A DNA stretch of 64,000 nucleotides from Peptococcaceae bacterium CEB3 (GCA_001029295.1 LDXJ01000055.1:84063-148062), one strand, 5' to 3'; positions 37,436-46,008 are shown, counted from the first letter of the stretch. Notes: generated by a model from the letters alone, not told the origin. Numbers and translations: made by a program.

Positions 37436-37658
37436 GGTCTGCGCCCGAACCGGGCAACTAACATCACGGCAGTTGCCATAGGGGGGTGCGTTTCGGTCCG
37501 TTGGAGAGTCGCTTTGCGGTGCGAAACAGTTCAGTGACCAGTTTCGCTTGCAGCGTTGCTAATGTTATCGACGGGTTTCAGACTTGACCCCTGTGCCGCT
37601 GTCGGAAAACAGCCGAAAAACGGAAAATGGTCGAAAAAGAGTTGAGGAGGTTTTAACC

Positions 37659-38498
37659 ATGCCCATCAGACCGGATGAAAAGGATTATATGGCCAAGATC
37701 AATGAGGCCAAAGAGTTTGTGCAGCGAAAAATTGGGAAAGTGCCTGACTTGGGGATTATTTTGGGTTCGGGGTTGGGGCCCTTGGCCAAGGCGGTGGAGA
37801 ATAGAACGGAAATTCCCTATCGGGAGATACCTCACTTTCCGGTATCAACGGTGGAAGGACATGCCGGGCAGTTAGTTTTCGGTCGGCTTCAGGGCAAAGA
37901 AGTCGTCGTGATGCAGGGGCGTTTCCACTTTTACGAAGGGTATTCATTGCGGGAGGTGACCCTTCCGGTGCGGGTCATGCAGGTCCTGGGAGTGAAGGGG
38001 CTGATCGTGACCAATGCGGCCGGAGGAATCAACGCGGCGTATAAGCCGGGTGACCTGGTCCTGATCAAGGACCATATTAACCTGCTGGGGGACAACCCGC
38101 TCAGAGGAGCCAATCTCGACGATTTGGGGTTGCGTTTTCCGGATCTGAGCGAAGGTTATGACCGCGAATGGAGGGAAAGAGCACTTCAAGTGGCCAGGGA
38201 GGCAGAGGTCCGGTTGGAGGAGGGAGTCTATGCCGCCATGCTGGGCCCAAGCTATGAGACTCCGGCAGAGATCCGCTTTTTGCGTACGATCGGCGCGGAT
38301 GTGGTCGGCATGTCGACCGTGCCGGAGGTCATAGCCGCCAACCACGGCGGGATGCGGGTTCTCGGTATTTCCTGTGTCACCAATATGGCGGCGGGAATTC
38401 TGCCGCAGAAACTCAGCCACTTGGAAGTGATGGAAACGGCTGAGCGCATTGAGAAGGAATTTGTAAGTCTGGTCGAAAAGATCATACGGGTGCTCTAA
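37659..38498 (+). CDS. punA: purine-nucleoside phosphorylase
   Basis: Trimeric-type purine nucleoside phosphorylase (PupG/PNP-I family), about 279 residues. Motifs are GIILGSGLGPLA, MQGRFHFYEGYS, VTNAAGGIN and GPSYETPAEIRFLRTIGADVVGMSTVPE. It splits guanosine and inosine for salvage. ATG 37659 follows GAGGAGG. A later ATG at 37689 is possible. The Bacillus drm gene that usually precedes it is absent here. Confidence 0.95.
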   Translation: MPIRPDEKDYMAKINEAKEFVQRKIGKVPDLGIILGSGLGPLAKAVENRTEIPYREIPHFPVSTVEGHAGQLVFGRLQGKEVVVMQGRFHFYEGYSLREVTLPVRVMQVLGVKGLIVTNAAGGINAAYKPGDLVLIKDHINLLGDNPLRGANLDDLGLRFPDLSEGYDREWRERALQVAREAEVRLEEGVYAAMLGPSYETPAEIRFLRTIGADVVGMSTVPEVIAANHGGMRVLGISCVTNMAAGILPQKLSHLEVMETAERIEKEFVSLVEKIIRVL

Positions 38499-38587
38499 GG
38501 TGCTTTTAGATGGAGGAGGCCAGCCTCCCGGTCTAACTTTTGTTTTCCTAGCGTAGATCTCTTAGAGAAGCGCGGGGGGAGTGAGAG

Positions 38588-39070
38588 ATGCGGGAGAAAA
38601 AGATCCATCCTTTTACGGAAACCTTACATACGGGGTTGAGTTATGCCGTCATCGGCTCAAAGGAGGAACTGCGCCATCACCGGCACGCCTGGAAGGCTTG
38701 GCGGGCTTTGCAAGGATTCGGCTGCACCGTTTATCTGGTTGCCGCAGAGTTAAAACGCTGGGAAGGGGCAAAAGTCTATCCCGATTTGCTGGCTTTGACA
38801 GGGAAAGTGCAGGTTGCGGTGCCCTGTCTGAGCCCTGAAGAAGTGCCGAATTTGGTGGCACAAGCCCAGGCTGCGGGTGTGGAACAGATTTGGTTTCAGG
38901 CACCAAGCTGGAGTCCCAAGTTGCAAGAGCAGTGCGAGCAGGCGGGGATCCCGGCGGTGCGTGGCTGTGTGCTCCGCCATAAGGTCTACCGCCCGCCTCT
39001 GGGCTATTTTCGGCCCTGTTTTTGGCACGGTTCAAGGGATCTTAAAGTGCCTTCAAAACGGCATCTATAG
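38588..39070 (+). CDS. CoA-binding-domain protein (YccU-like)
   Basis: A 160-residue protein with a Rossmann CoA_binding_2 fold. It has SYAVIGSKEELRHHRHAWKAWRALQGFGCTVYLV, then VEQIWFQAPSWSPKLQEQCEQAGIPAVRGCVLRHK, the typical end of this family. The CoA-contacting Gly motif is altered compared with YccU. Function is unknown. GGGGGGAGTGAGAG precedes the ATG. An IS200/IS605 element lies immediately downstream. Confidence 0.7.
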   Translation: MREKKIHPFTETLHTGLSYAVIGSKEELRHHRHAWKAWRALQGFGCTVYLVAAELKRWEGAKVYPDLLALTGKVQVAVPCLSPEEVPNLVAQAQAAGVEQIWFQAPSWSPKLQEQCEQAGIPAVRGCVLRHKVYRPPLGYFRPCFWHGSRDLKVPSKRHL

Positions 39071-39176
39071 AAGTAAGACGACAGCGACACCCAAGACAAC
39101 AGTGATACCCAATTTGATATACACTTTTGCGCTTTCGCTTGAGGGCAATTGGGCTGTTATGCTAACGATCTTCAAT

Positions 39177-39290
39177 TTGACTTCCTCCCCGCGTTGAAAC
39201 GCGAGGATTCCCAAGTCCCCCGAAGGAGCTTGGCAGGCCGTACAAGTGGCCTCTATGCGGTCGCCGTTAGGCCGCCGCTTTACTTTTAAG
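39177..39290 (-). ncRNA. probable omega-RNA scaffold at the tnpB 3' end
   Basis: TnpB nucleases use an RNA made from the 3' end of tnpB and the right end of the element. Here two stable stems (minus strand, 39233-39211 and 39206-39187) lie just after the tnpB stop. The guide would be read from flanking DNA below 39177. Boundaries are inferred. Confidence 0.5.
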
Positions 39291-40568
39291 TGTACGCTTT
39301 TTGATTGTTGCCAGCGGGTAGAGTCTCATGGGATTTAGGCATAGTGCGTGGCTTACCCGTGACAAGTCAATCCCCGGACAGGCTTTGCGCAGAATATTAG
39401 CTGCCCCGTTTAAGTCGGCGTTTACGGTTTGCCCATCTGCACTGCGATAGAGTCCCCGTTTTACCCGTTTACCGCTGAACACGTACTTTTCTGTGTGCTC
39501 AGGGTCGAATTCCGGCAATAGATCCCGGTCCAGAAAGCTGGCCTTGGAAGTATAGCTCTCCGTAATCTCTACGTATTCAATGCCGTTCTTTTCACACAGG
39601 TACGCCAGAAACCGCCGGAATTTCCAGAAGGGAATCTGCACAAAGTTTTGATTGTTCACATGCCCGATCTTGATTGCTTGCTTCCAGCCGGGATTCACAC
39701 CCACCACTACCCGCCCGATCTTGTTGTCGAGGCAATGTTGCAGAATCAAGTGACCGGCTTTGCTCAGGTAGTCGCGCATGAAGTTTTCCCGGTTGTAAGC
39801 GATCAACGCCAGTTTATTGGTTTCGCCTTTGATCCTTTGCAGGTCTTTTATTGATTGGAGTCTGGAACGTTCCTTGTTGTACCATTGATTGACGGATTTC
39901 AGCCGCTTCCCGTCGATCAAAAATGCGGTTCCAGTAGTACTAATACCGGCTGCCAGGGTATTTATCCCAAGATCCAGAGCTAAAGTTTCCGGCTCCCCTA
40001 CAGGCTGGGCCTTATCTGCTGTTTTATACACAAACTCCGCTTCCAAGAAGCGGGCATGGTGGAGGGGGTTTAGGCGTACCTCACGGAGAGGTTGCTTAGC
40101 TATACGATCCGGCACACGAATTGTGATGGTTAAGCCGGGATGCTCCTGCATGAACCGATTGGACATGGGTATCTGAAAATAGCCGTCGTGAACAGTGATC
40201 GCATTGGTGGAACAAAGAAGTTGAGAATAGCCGTCCTTGGGTAGATACTTGGGAATCTTGACTTTCTCCGCTGGATATTGTCCCAATGCCGCTTTTGTGC
40301 TGAGTGCCAGAAACGATTTCATATTTCCATGCGCACTCTTTAGGATCTGCTGGCTGACTCCGGCTTGGAGCAAGTGGTAGTTCTCATTTGTTTTACACTG
40401 ATGGTAGAGCTTATTGAAGCTCAGTAGTCTTCCCGTCGCAAAAAAGTGCTGGCGCAGAGCATAGAGCGCCACATTGCAGAGGTTTTTGGCATACCGATGG
40501 AGCAGACACAGAATCTCATATTCTGCTTGCGTAAGCCCTTTAATGCGTACTTTCTGAGTAGCGAACAT
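39267..40568 (-). CDS. tnpB: TnpB RNA-guided nuclease, IS605 type
   Basis: TnpB of 433 residues. RuvC-I Asp199 is in LALDLGIN and RuvC-III Asp385 in VNADLNGAANIL. At the usual RuvC-II place the sequence reads VVVGVNPGWKQ without Glu; Glu337 in ITESYTSKASFLD probably replaces it, as in the group of TnpB with a rearranged site. The CxxC zinc-finger pairs are absent, as usual in that group. ATG 40568 follows GGGGGTGA and lies 18 bases from the tnpA stop. Likely functional. Confidence 0.93.
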   Translation of the reverse strand: MFATQKVRIKGLTQAEYEILCLLHRYAKNLCNVALYALRQHFFATGRLLSFNKLYHQCKTNENYHLLQAGVSQQILKSAHGNMKSFLALSTKAALGQYPAEKVKIPKYLPKDGYSQLLCSTNAITVHDGYFQIPMSNRFMQEHPGLTITIRVPDRIAKQPLREVRLNPLHHARFLEAEFVYKTADKAQPVGEPETLALDLGINTLAAGISTTGTAFLIDGKRLKSVNQWYNKERSRLQSIKDLQRIKGETNKLALIAYNRENFMRDYLSKAGHLILQHCLDNKIGRVVVGVNPGWKQAIKIGHVNNQNFVQIPFWKFRRFLAYLCEKNGIEYVEITESYTSKASFLDRDLLPEFDPEHTEKYVFSGKRVKRGLYRSADGQTVNADLNGAANILRKACPGIDLSRVSHALCLNPMRLYPLATIKKRTLKSKAAA

Positions 40569-40586
40569 TTCTTTTTCACCCCCTCT

Positions 40587-40988
40587 CTAGTGATCTTGGC
40601 ATTCTTCGATGTAATGCCGAATGGTTTCTGCCGAGACATTCCCGGCGGTACCCACGTAATAGCTTGGTGCCCACAAGGTCCCCCGGCCCGTCTTTTGAGC
40701 CAGATTAGGAAACGCCATGAGTACCCGTCTAGCTGACCAGCCCTTAAATGCTTTTACGATTTCAGCCGGTGCATATTTAGGCGGCGCAGATACAAACAAG
40801 TGAACATGATCCGGCATCACTTCCAACGCAATGATTTCCCACTCCTTTTCCTGCGCTACAGTTTGAAGTGATTCTTCAACCGCCTGAGCTACGTTACCCG
40901 TAAGAATCTTGCGTCTGTACTTGGGTATCCATACTATGTGGTAGTTTGTAAAGTAAGTCGCATGTCGAGTATTTATGCATTTATCCAC
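40587..40988 (-). CDS. tnpA: IS200-type Y1 transposase TnpA
   Basis: Single-strand transposase of about 133 residues. The HUH motif is in MPDHVHLFVSAPP and the nucleophilic Tyr in APSYYVGTAGNVSAETIRHYI. Start GTG 40988 gives the common family N-terminus VDKCINTRHATYFTNYHIVWIPKYR. An in-frame ATG at 41084 would add 32 unrelated residues and run across a TATAAT box (41000-40995), so I reject it. Confidence 0.9.
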   Translation of the reverse strand: MDKCINTRHATYFTNYHIVWIPKYRRKILTGNVAQAVEESLQTVAQEKEWEIIALEVMPDHVHLFVSAPPKYAPAEIVKAFKGWSARRVLMAFPNLAQKTGRGTLWAPSYYVGTAGNVSAETIRHYIEECQDH

Positions 40989-41104
40989 AGCTTCATTATA
41001 CCACAAATATTGACTATGTGCATGAGGTTTTTTAAAGAAAGCGCTCTCATCCCTGGAATCGAATTCCGAGGTTTTCCCGCGCACGTTCTATAATCTGGCT
41101 TTTC

Positions 41105-41114
41105 GGGAATACTA
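41105..41114 (+). promoter_or_regulatory. sigma-F-like -10 element of dacF
   Basis: GGGAATACTA fits the sigma-F -10 form GGnnAnAnTA, 28 bases before ATG 41143. No good -35 is seen at the proper distance; TCTATA is too near. dacF is a sigma-F gene in Bacillus. Confidence 0.4.
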
Positions 41115-41142
41115 TGGCCAGACTGTTTAAGGAGGGTTTGCG

Positions 41143-42291
41143 ATGCGTAAAGGTTTGGCCATTTTGCTCACATTCGTTTTAACCTTAGGCAACCTCGGCT
41201 GGATTCGGCCGGCTCGCGCCTTGGGCGTGGAGCTGCAGACGGACGCCGTCAGTGCGGTCTTGATGGATGCGGCGAGCGGGAAAATTCTCTGGGAAAAAGA
41301 TGCTCATCAAGAGCTTCCTCCGGCCAGTGTGACGAAACTCATGACTCTTTTGGTGGCAGCCGAAGCCGTCAAGGAGGGAAAGGTCAAACTGACGGACAAA
41401 GTGACGTCGAGTGAGAACGCCAGTAAGTTAGGCGGTTCGCAAATTTACCTCGAGCCGGGTGAAACGTTTACCTTGGAACAATTGCTTTACGCGGTTGCCG
41501 TGGGCTCCGCTAACGATGCCTGCGTGGCGGTAGCCGAACACATTTGCGGAACCGAAGAGGCTTTCGTGGAGGAAATGAACAAAAAAGCCCAGGAGCTGGG
41601 CTTAAAGAATACGCATTTCGTCAATGCTTACGGGTTGCCGGCCTCGGGCCATTACACGAGTGCGTATGACCTGGCCGTCATGGCCCGCGAGGCTTTGAAA
41701 TACCCTCTCATCATGCAGCTCACAGGTACCAAAGAGTATGATCTGCGAGGTGGCAAATTCAAGCTCTGGAATACCAACAAACTGCTGTGGTGGTATCCGG
41801 GAACAGAGGGCTTTAAGACGGGCTGGACGAACGAGGCTCACTATTGCCTGGCTTCGACCGTCAAACGCGACGGGCTCGGGCTCATCTGTGTCGTCATGGG
41901 GGTACCCCAACCCAAGGGACACTTCGCCGAATCTATGAAAATTTACAACTGGGGTTTTGCCAACTACGCTTACAAAGAATTCGCCCCGGCCGGGCAGAAG
42001 CAGGGTGTGGTAAAAGTCCTGAAAGGGAATCAGGATGAAGTCGTGGCGACGACCGACCAACCCTTGGGGGTGACCACTGAAAAAGGCAAAGGGAAAAATA
42101 TCTGGCTCGAAACGAAGCTGAAGCCCGAAGTGACGGCTCCGGTCCGAGCCGGACAAAAATTGGGTGAGGTTTTACTCTATCAGGGAGATAAGCCTTTGCA
42201 GACCGTCGATCTGGTAGCGCAGACTTCCGTCGGACGGGCCAAAATCTACGAGCAGATCGGCAGGACCTTGCGGGCGGTGTTCGGTTTTTAG
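41143..42291 (+). CDS. dacF: D-alanyl-D-alanine carboxypeptidase DacF
   Basis: Penicillin-binding protein 5 type DD-carboxypeptidase, 382 residues. Signal peptide residues 1-26 (MRKGLAILLTFVLTLGNLGW...). The active-site SxxK is in PPASVTKLMTLL, SxN in GSANDACVAVAEH, and KTG in GFKTGWTNEAHYC. A C-terminal PBP5 beta domain and membrane-anchoring amphipathic helix follow. It modifies spore peptidoglycan crosslinking. AAGGAGGG precedes the ATG. It is convergent with sigF, unlike the Bacillus operon. Confidence 0.95.
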   Translation: MRKGLAILLTFVLTLGNLGWIRPARALGVELQTDAVSAVLMDAASGKILWEKDAHQELPPASVTKLMTLLVAAEAVKEGKVKLTDKVTSSENASKLGGSQIYLEPGETFTLEQLLYAVAVGSANDACVAVAEHICGTEEAFVEEMNKKAQELGLKNTHFVNAYGLPASGHYTSAYDLAVMAREALKYPLIMQLTGTKEYDLRGGKFKLWNTNKLLWWYPGTEGFKTGWTNEAHYCLASTVKRDGLGLICVVMGVPQPKGHFAESMKIYNWGFANYAYKEFAPAGQKQGVVKVLKGNQDEVVATTDQPLGVTTEKGKGKNIWLETKLKPEVTAPVRAGQKLGEVLLYQGDKPLQTVDLVAQTSVGRAKIYEQIGRTLRAVFGF

Positions 42292-42412
42292 GCGGCAGCT
42301 CGCGAAAGGCGACCACGAACAACCGGCAAGAGCAAGCCAAGAACCGTTTACGAAGGACCGCTTACCGTCGCGTCTGGGGCCATCCTGCCGTTGTTTTCGG
42401 GCGACACGTCAC

Positions 42413-42454
42413 TTTCCGGGTATTGGGTATCGATTTCCGGGTGTCGGGTATCGC
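42413..42454 (+). repeat. two 21-base tandem units between dacF and sigF
   Basis: TTTCCGGGTATTGGGTATCG and TTTCCGGGTGTCGGGTATCG follow each other with a 21-base period in the convergent space. A third partial copy GCGTATCGG continues. No clear terminator hairpin was seen here. Confidence 0.6.
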
Positions 42455-42479
42455 GTATCGGTTTTCTGGCAAGGAGCCT

Positions 42480-43268
42480 CTAGTCAGGTTCCTCGCCTTT
42501 TTCTTGCATGAGTTCCCGGATGCGGTGCAGGGCCGTGCGCTCAATGCGGGAGATCTGTACCTGGGAGAGATGGAGTTGGCCGGCAATTTCACTTTGGGTT
42601 TTGTCTTCAAAAAAACGCATTAAGAGGACTCGTTTCTCGCGCTCCGGAAGCTTATCAAGCACTTCCTTGAGCGCGATTTTTTCAAACCAGGCCGGTTCGA
42701 TTTCTTTCTCCAGGGGGAGTTGGTCGAGGACATAGATAGGGTCGGAGTCGTCCTGGTAGAGTGTCTCATATATGGAAGTGGGGCTCTGAACCGCTTCCAG
42801 AGCGGATACGATCTCTTCCCTCTCCACACCGATTTCGGCGGCGATTTCGCCAATGGTGGGTTCCCGGCCTAGGGTGGAGGCCATCTGTTCACGCGTCCGG
42901 TTAACCCGGTACACCAATTCCTTGTAGGAACGGGGGACCTTGACGGGGTGATCATCTCGCAGAAAGCGCCGAATCTCCCCGATAATCATGGGCACCGCGT
43001 AGGTGGAGAATTTAACGCCGTAAGTAAAATCAAACTTATCGATGGCTTTGATCAGACCGATGGTGCCGATTTGAAAAAGGTCTTCGATCTCATAACCGCG
43101 GTGGGCGAAGCGTTGCACGAGATTGAAAATGAGTTTGAGGTTGCAGTTGATCAGGCGTTCGCGGGCTTCCGCGTCACCCTCTTTGGCCCGGTGCAACAGT
43201 TCCATCATTTCCCGGTCCGAAAGGAGGGGAAAGCGGGGTAAATTCATCTCTGTCAGGCGCTGTATCAT
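42480..43268 (-). CDS. sigF: forespore sigma factor SigF
   Basis: Sigma-70 family factor of 262 residues with the SigF/SigG plan. Region 2 is GDAEARERLINCNLKLIFNLVQRF to GYEIEDLFQIGTIGLIKAIDKFD. Region 4 is LPEREKRVLLMRFFEDKTQSEIAGQLHLSQVQISRIERTAL. SigF directs early forespore transcription and is held by SpoIIAB. The ATG has GGGAGGG upstream. It is third gene of the spoIIA operon on the minus strand. Confidence 0.96.
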   Translation of the reverse strand: MIQRLTEMNLPRFPLLSDREMMELLHRAKEGDAEARERLINCNLKLIFNLVQRFAHRGYEIEDLFQIGTIGLIKAIDKFDFTYGVKFSTYAVPMIIGEIRRFLRDDHPVKVPRSYKELVYRVNRTREQMASTLGREPTIGEIAAEIGVEREEIVSALEAVQSPTSIYETLYQDDSDPIYVLDQLPLEKEIEPAWFEKIALKEVLDKLPEREKRVLLMRFFEDKTQSEIAGQLHLSQVQISRIERTALHRIRELMQEKGEEPD

Positions 43269-43281
43269 AATCCATCCCTCC

Positions 43282-43725
43282 CTAACTCGAGGGGGATGAG
43301 GCAGAGCGGTTAAGCTGTTTGACCATGCTTACAGTGGTACCCTTATTCACGGTGGAGTCAACGTTCAATTCATCCATGAAAGATTGCATGAAGACAAAGC
43401 CCAGCCCCATGCGCTCAGGATCCGTACTGTAGGCCGGCTGCATGGCCTGTTCGACGTCGGGGATGCCGCAACCCTCGTCAGACACCGTGATTTTCAAAGC
43501 GTCATCATCAATCTCCAGTTCCATGAGGACGACATGCCCGCTTCGGCCACGATAGCCGTGGATGATGGCGTTCGACACCGCCTCGGAAACAGCCACTTTC
43601 AACTCTTCAATATCGTTGATGGGAAAGTCCAGTTGGGCTCCCACCGAGGCGATGAGCATCCTGGCTATGCCCACATTCTCCGCCAGGCTGGAAAAACTGA
43701 GTGTCAACTGATTTTCTTTCATCAT
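43282..43725 (-). CDS. spoIIAB: anti-sigma F factor SpoIIAB
   Basis: Serine kinase/anti-sigma factor of the GHKL fold, 147 residues. N-box EELKVAVSEAVSNAIIHGY and G1 box ITVSDEGCGIPDVEQAM bind ATP. It sequesters SigF and phosphorylates SpoIIAA. The start overlaps the spoIIAA stop by four bases. About 13 bases separate it from sigF. Confidence 0.96.
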   Translation of the reverse strand: MMKENQLTLSFSSLAENVGIARMLIASVGAQLDFPINDIEELKVAVSEAVSNAIIHGYRGRSGHVVLMELEIDDDALKITVSDEGCGIPDVEQAMQPAYSTDPERMGLGFVFMQSFMDELNVDSTVNKGTTVSMVKQLNRSASSPSS

Positions 43726-44063
43726 TGTGCTCCCCTTCCTTCTTCGCGGGCCGCCGCCTCCGTTTGGTAAAAGTCGATAATCTTGGGCAAACCGGATAAT
43801 TCCATGATTTTGAAAACGTGGGCTGGAACGTTGGTGATTTTGATCTTCCCGCCCAGCGGGACCAGCTTTTTATAGCGTCCCAGGATGACGCCGAGGCCGG
43901 AACTGTCGATGAACTGCACCTTCTCCAGATTAAGGATGACCGTACGGACCTTGCGGCGTTCAATCTCATTATCAATGGCTTGGCGCAGCGTTTCTGCCGT
44001 TTTCATGTCCAGATCGCCGTCCAAGCGCAAAAGCAGGGTCTGACGCTCTATGTTCTTTTCCAT
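43722..44063 (-). CDS. spoIIAA: anti-anti-sigma factor SpoIIAA
   Basis: STAS-domain protein, 113 residues. The motif VQFIDSSGLGVILGRYK carries the Ser phosphorylated by SpoIIAB. When dephosphorylated by SpoIIE it releases SigF. AAGGAGGGG lies ten bases upstream of ATG 44063. It is first gene of the spoIIA operon with a sigma-H promoter upstream. Confidence 0.96.
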   Translation of the reverse strand: MEKNIERQTLLLRLDGDLDMKTAETLRQAIDNEIERRKVRTVILNLEKVQFIDSSGLGVILGRYKKLVPLGGKIKITNVPAHVFKIMELSGLPKIIDFYQTEAAAREEGRGAQ

Positions 44064-44102
44064 CCCGGGAAATCCCCTCCTTGATCATTCTGCTAAGGGA
44101 GA

Positions 44103-44129
44103 ATTCGACGGAACCCATAATTTTCCTTC
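44103..44129 (-). promoter_or_regulatory. sigma-H promoter of spoIIA operon
   Basis: Minus strand GAAGGAAAA, 11 bases, GTCGAAT matches RnAGGAwWW-N11-RnnGAAT at every position. CGTCGAA, one base off the 0A box TGTCGAA, overlaps the -10. The leader to spoIIAA is about 33 bases. The layout mirrors the spo0A promoter at 22213. Confidence 0.8.
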
Positions 44130-44181
44130 TAACTTTGGAAAAAAGCGCCAAGTTTTCTTCCCTTAGGTCTTGCGGGTCTTG

Positions 44182-44211
44182 GTATAATTGTCCGAAAATC
44201 AAAACATAATA
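44182..44211 (+). promoter_or_regulatory. sigma-G promoter of spoVA operon
   Basis: GTATA, 18 bases, CATAATA matches the forespore sigma-G form GHATR-N18-CATnmTA completely. The leader to spoVAC would be about 170 bases and contains an inverted repeat AAGGTG...CACCTT (44235-44272). Confidence 0.7.
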
Positions 44212-44393
44212 TTCGGTAGACCCCGTGTCGCGTCAAGGTGGCGTCGCCTGACAAAGGAAGGCACCTTGGCGACCACGCCGACCCGCGGGACGAAGTGCGC
44301 GGCAAGGACCTGCCAAGGCAGACGACCAATGACTCTCATCGCCGGAACCACAGGGAGTTTGGGGCAGGCCGAATACCGAAAGGAGGAAGTGAT

Positions 44394-44858
44394 TTGTCTC
44401 AGAATATGCGTCCGCCCACGCTCAAGATAACGCCTGAGGAATATAAGGACCTGTCAACCAAACTTACGCCGAAGCCGACCGTGGTAAAAAACTGCATCTG
44501 GGCTTTTTTTGTGGGCGGGCTGATCTGCGCTATCGGTCAGGTCATTATCAATCTTTTTGTGGCCGGGGGGTTGAACCCGACTCAAGCCTCGACCGCGGCC
44601 ACGGCTCTATTGATCTTTCTGGGGGCGCTCTTGACCGGTTTGGGGATTTACGACGAAATCGGCAAATATGCCGGAGCCGGTTCCGTTGTCCCGGTGACGG
44701 GTTTCGCCAACTCCATTGTCTCACCCGCCTTGGAATTCAAGCGCGAAGGGTATGTGATGGGTGTCGGCGCCAGGCTCTTCACGATCGCCGGGCCGGTGCT
44801 GGTCTACGGAATCGCCACTTCCATCGTGGTGGGGATCATTTATTACTTTCTCCATTGA
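44394..44858 (+). CDS. spoVAC: stage V sporulation protein AC
   Basis: SpoVAC, about 154 residues, integral membrane, part of the channel that moves dipicolinic acid into and out of spores. Helices at about 40-60, 70-90 and 125-150. LTPKPTVVKNCIWAFFVGGLICAIGQ and GAGSVVPVTGFANSIVSPALEFKREG are family motifs. TTG 44394 lies seven bases after AAGGAGG. A sigma-G promoter lies upstream. Confidence 0.95.
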   Translation: MSQNMRPPTLKITPEEYKDLSTKLTPKPTVVKNCIWAFFVGGLICAIGQVIINLFVAGGLNPTQASTAATALLIFLGALLTGLGIYDEIGKYAGAGSVVPVTGFANSIVSPALEFKREGYVMGVGARLFTIAGPVLVYGIATSIVVGIIYYFLH

Positions 44859-45000
44859 ATACTTGTAACCGGGGAGCCCGGTGCTAGGCCAGTCATGTGG
44901 CCCTGCCAGAAGATGAAAAAGCCGGGCAGACGATAAGAGACACTAAGGGCGAGATGACACGGATTTTTTGGGAGAGAGCGTGAAGAAGGATGAGTGAACT

Positions 45001-46008
45001 ATGGATTTAAAACGCGTGGGTAACCAGACGGTAGCCTTCACCAGCCCGCCGGTGATTCTGGCCTCCTACTCCGTGGTCGGGCCGATGGAGGGGCGGGGCC
45101 CGTTGGGCAAGACCTTCGACAAGGTCTGGCAGGACAATATCAATGGGGAGAAATCCTGGGAGCTGGCGGAGAGTAAACTGTTGCAGGAAGCCATGCAGGG
45201 AGCGGTGGAGCAAGCGGGAATTCCGCTCAGCGATGTGGATTATATGCTGGCGGGAGATTTACTCAACCAGATCATATCCTCTAACTTTGCCGCTCGCAAG
45301 CTGGCTTTGCCGTTTATCGGACTTTACGGAGCGTGCTCGACGATGGCTTTGGGCATGGCCGTAGGAAGTATGCTCATCGACGGGGGATTTGCCAGCCACG
45401 TCCTGGTTGGGGTTTCCAGCCATCATGATTCGGCTGAAAGGCAGTACCGCCTGCCCACGGAACAAGGGAGCCAAAGGTCCCTGAGCGCCCAGTGGACCGT
45501 GACGGGTGCGGGCAGTGTCCTCCTGGGCCAAAGCGTCACAGGTCCCAGGATCACCGCGGCGACCCTGGGCAGGGTGCTCGACTACGGGGAGACGGATGTC
45601 GGCAACATGGGGGCGGCCATGGCACCGGCTGTGGCGGATACGCTTCTGAACCATTTTCAGGATTTGCAGCGCCAGCCGGGAGATTACAGCCTGATAGCCT
45701 CCGGTGATCTTGGCATGGTGGGAGCTGATCTGACCAAGGAAGTGATGCTGAGAAGCGGAATGTCCCTCGGGTCGGAATACACCGACTGCGGTTTGATGAT
45801 CTATGACAAAAGCCAGGACGTGCATGCGGGCGCCAGTGGCTGCGGCTGCTCAGCCGTGGTGTTTGCCGGCAATATTATGCAGAGGCTTAAAGCCGGAAGC
45901 TTGAAAAGGGTGCTCCTGGTCGGGAGCGGGGCCCTTCACTCCCCGATCTCCTCACTCCAGGGCGAGTCGGTTCCGGGCATCGGGCATGCCGTCGTCATCG
46001 AGGGATAA
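45001..46008 (+). CDS. spoVAD: stage V sporulation protein AD
   Basis: SpoVAD, 335 residues, a thiolase-fold protein that binds dipicolinic acid and sits on the outer face of the spore inner membrane. Motifs are GACSTMALGMAVGSMLIDGG, VGVSSHHDSAERQYRLPTEQG and DCGLMIYD. In thiolases the Cys of GACST would be catalytic, but SpoVAD is not known as an enzyme. It is second gene of the spoVA operon; about 140 bases separate it from spoVAC. Confidence 0.96.
   Translation: MDLKRVGNQTVAFTSPPVILASYSVVGPMEGRGPLGKTFDKVWQDNINGEKSWELAESKLLQEAMQGAVEQAGIPLSDVDYMLAGDLLNQIISSNFAARKLALPFIGLYGACSTMALGMAVGSMLIDGGFASHVLVGVSSHHDSAERQYRLPTEQGSQRSLSAQWTVTGAGSVLLGQSVTGPRITAATLGRVLDYGETDVGNMGAAMAPAVADTLLNHFQDLQRQPGDYSLIASGDLGMVGADLTKEVMLRSGMSLGSEYTDCGLMIYDKSQDVHAGASGCGCSAVVFAGNIMQRLKAGSLKRVLLVGSGALHSPISSLQGESVPGIGHAVVIEG

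Larger units (their letters stand above)
39177..41070 (-). mobile_element. IS200/IS605-family element
   Basis: Complete-looking element with tnpA and tnpB in tandem on the minus strand. The right end (39177-39240) has two hairpins, CCCCGCG/CGCGAGG and CCAAG/CTTGG, and ends GGAAGTCAA on the minus strand, a common right end of this family. The left end is not certain; a short palindrome at 41055-41067 is a candidate. Outer limits are estimates. It separates punA from dacF. Confidence 0.75.

Noticed and set aside
40989..41084. Upstream ATG for tnpA at 41084
   Set aside because: The extra residues do not match the family and cross a TATAAT box; GTG 40988 gives the standard start.
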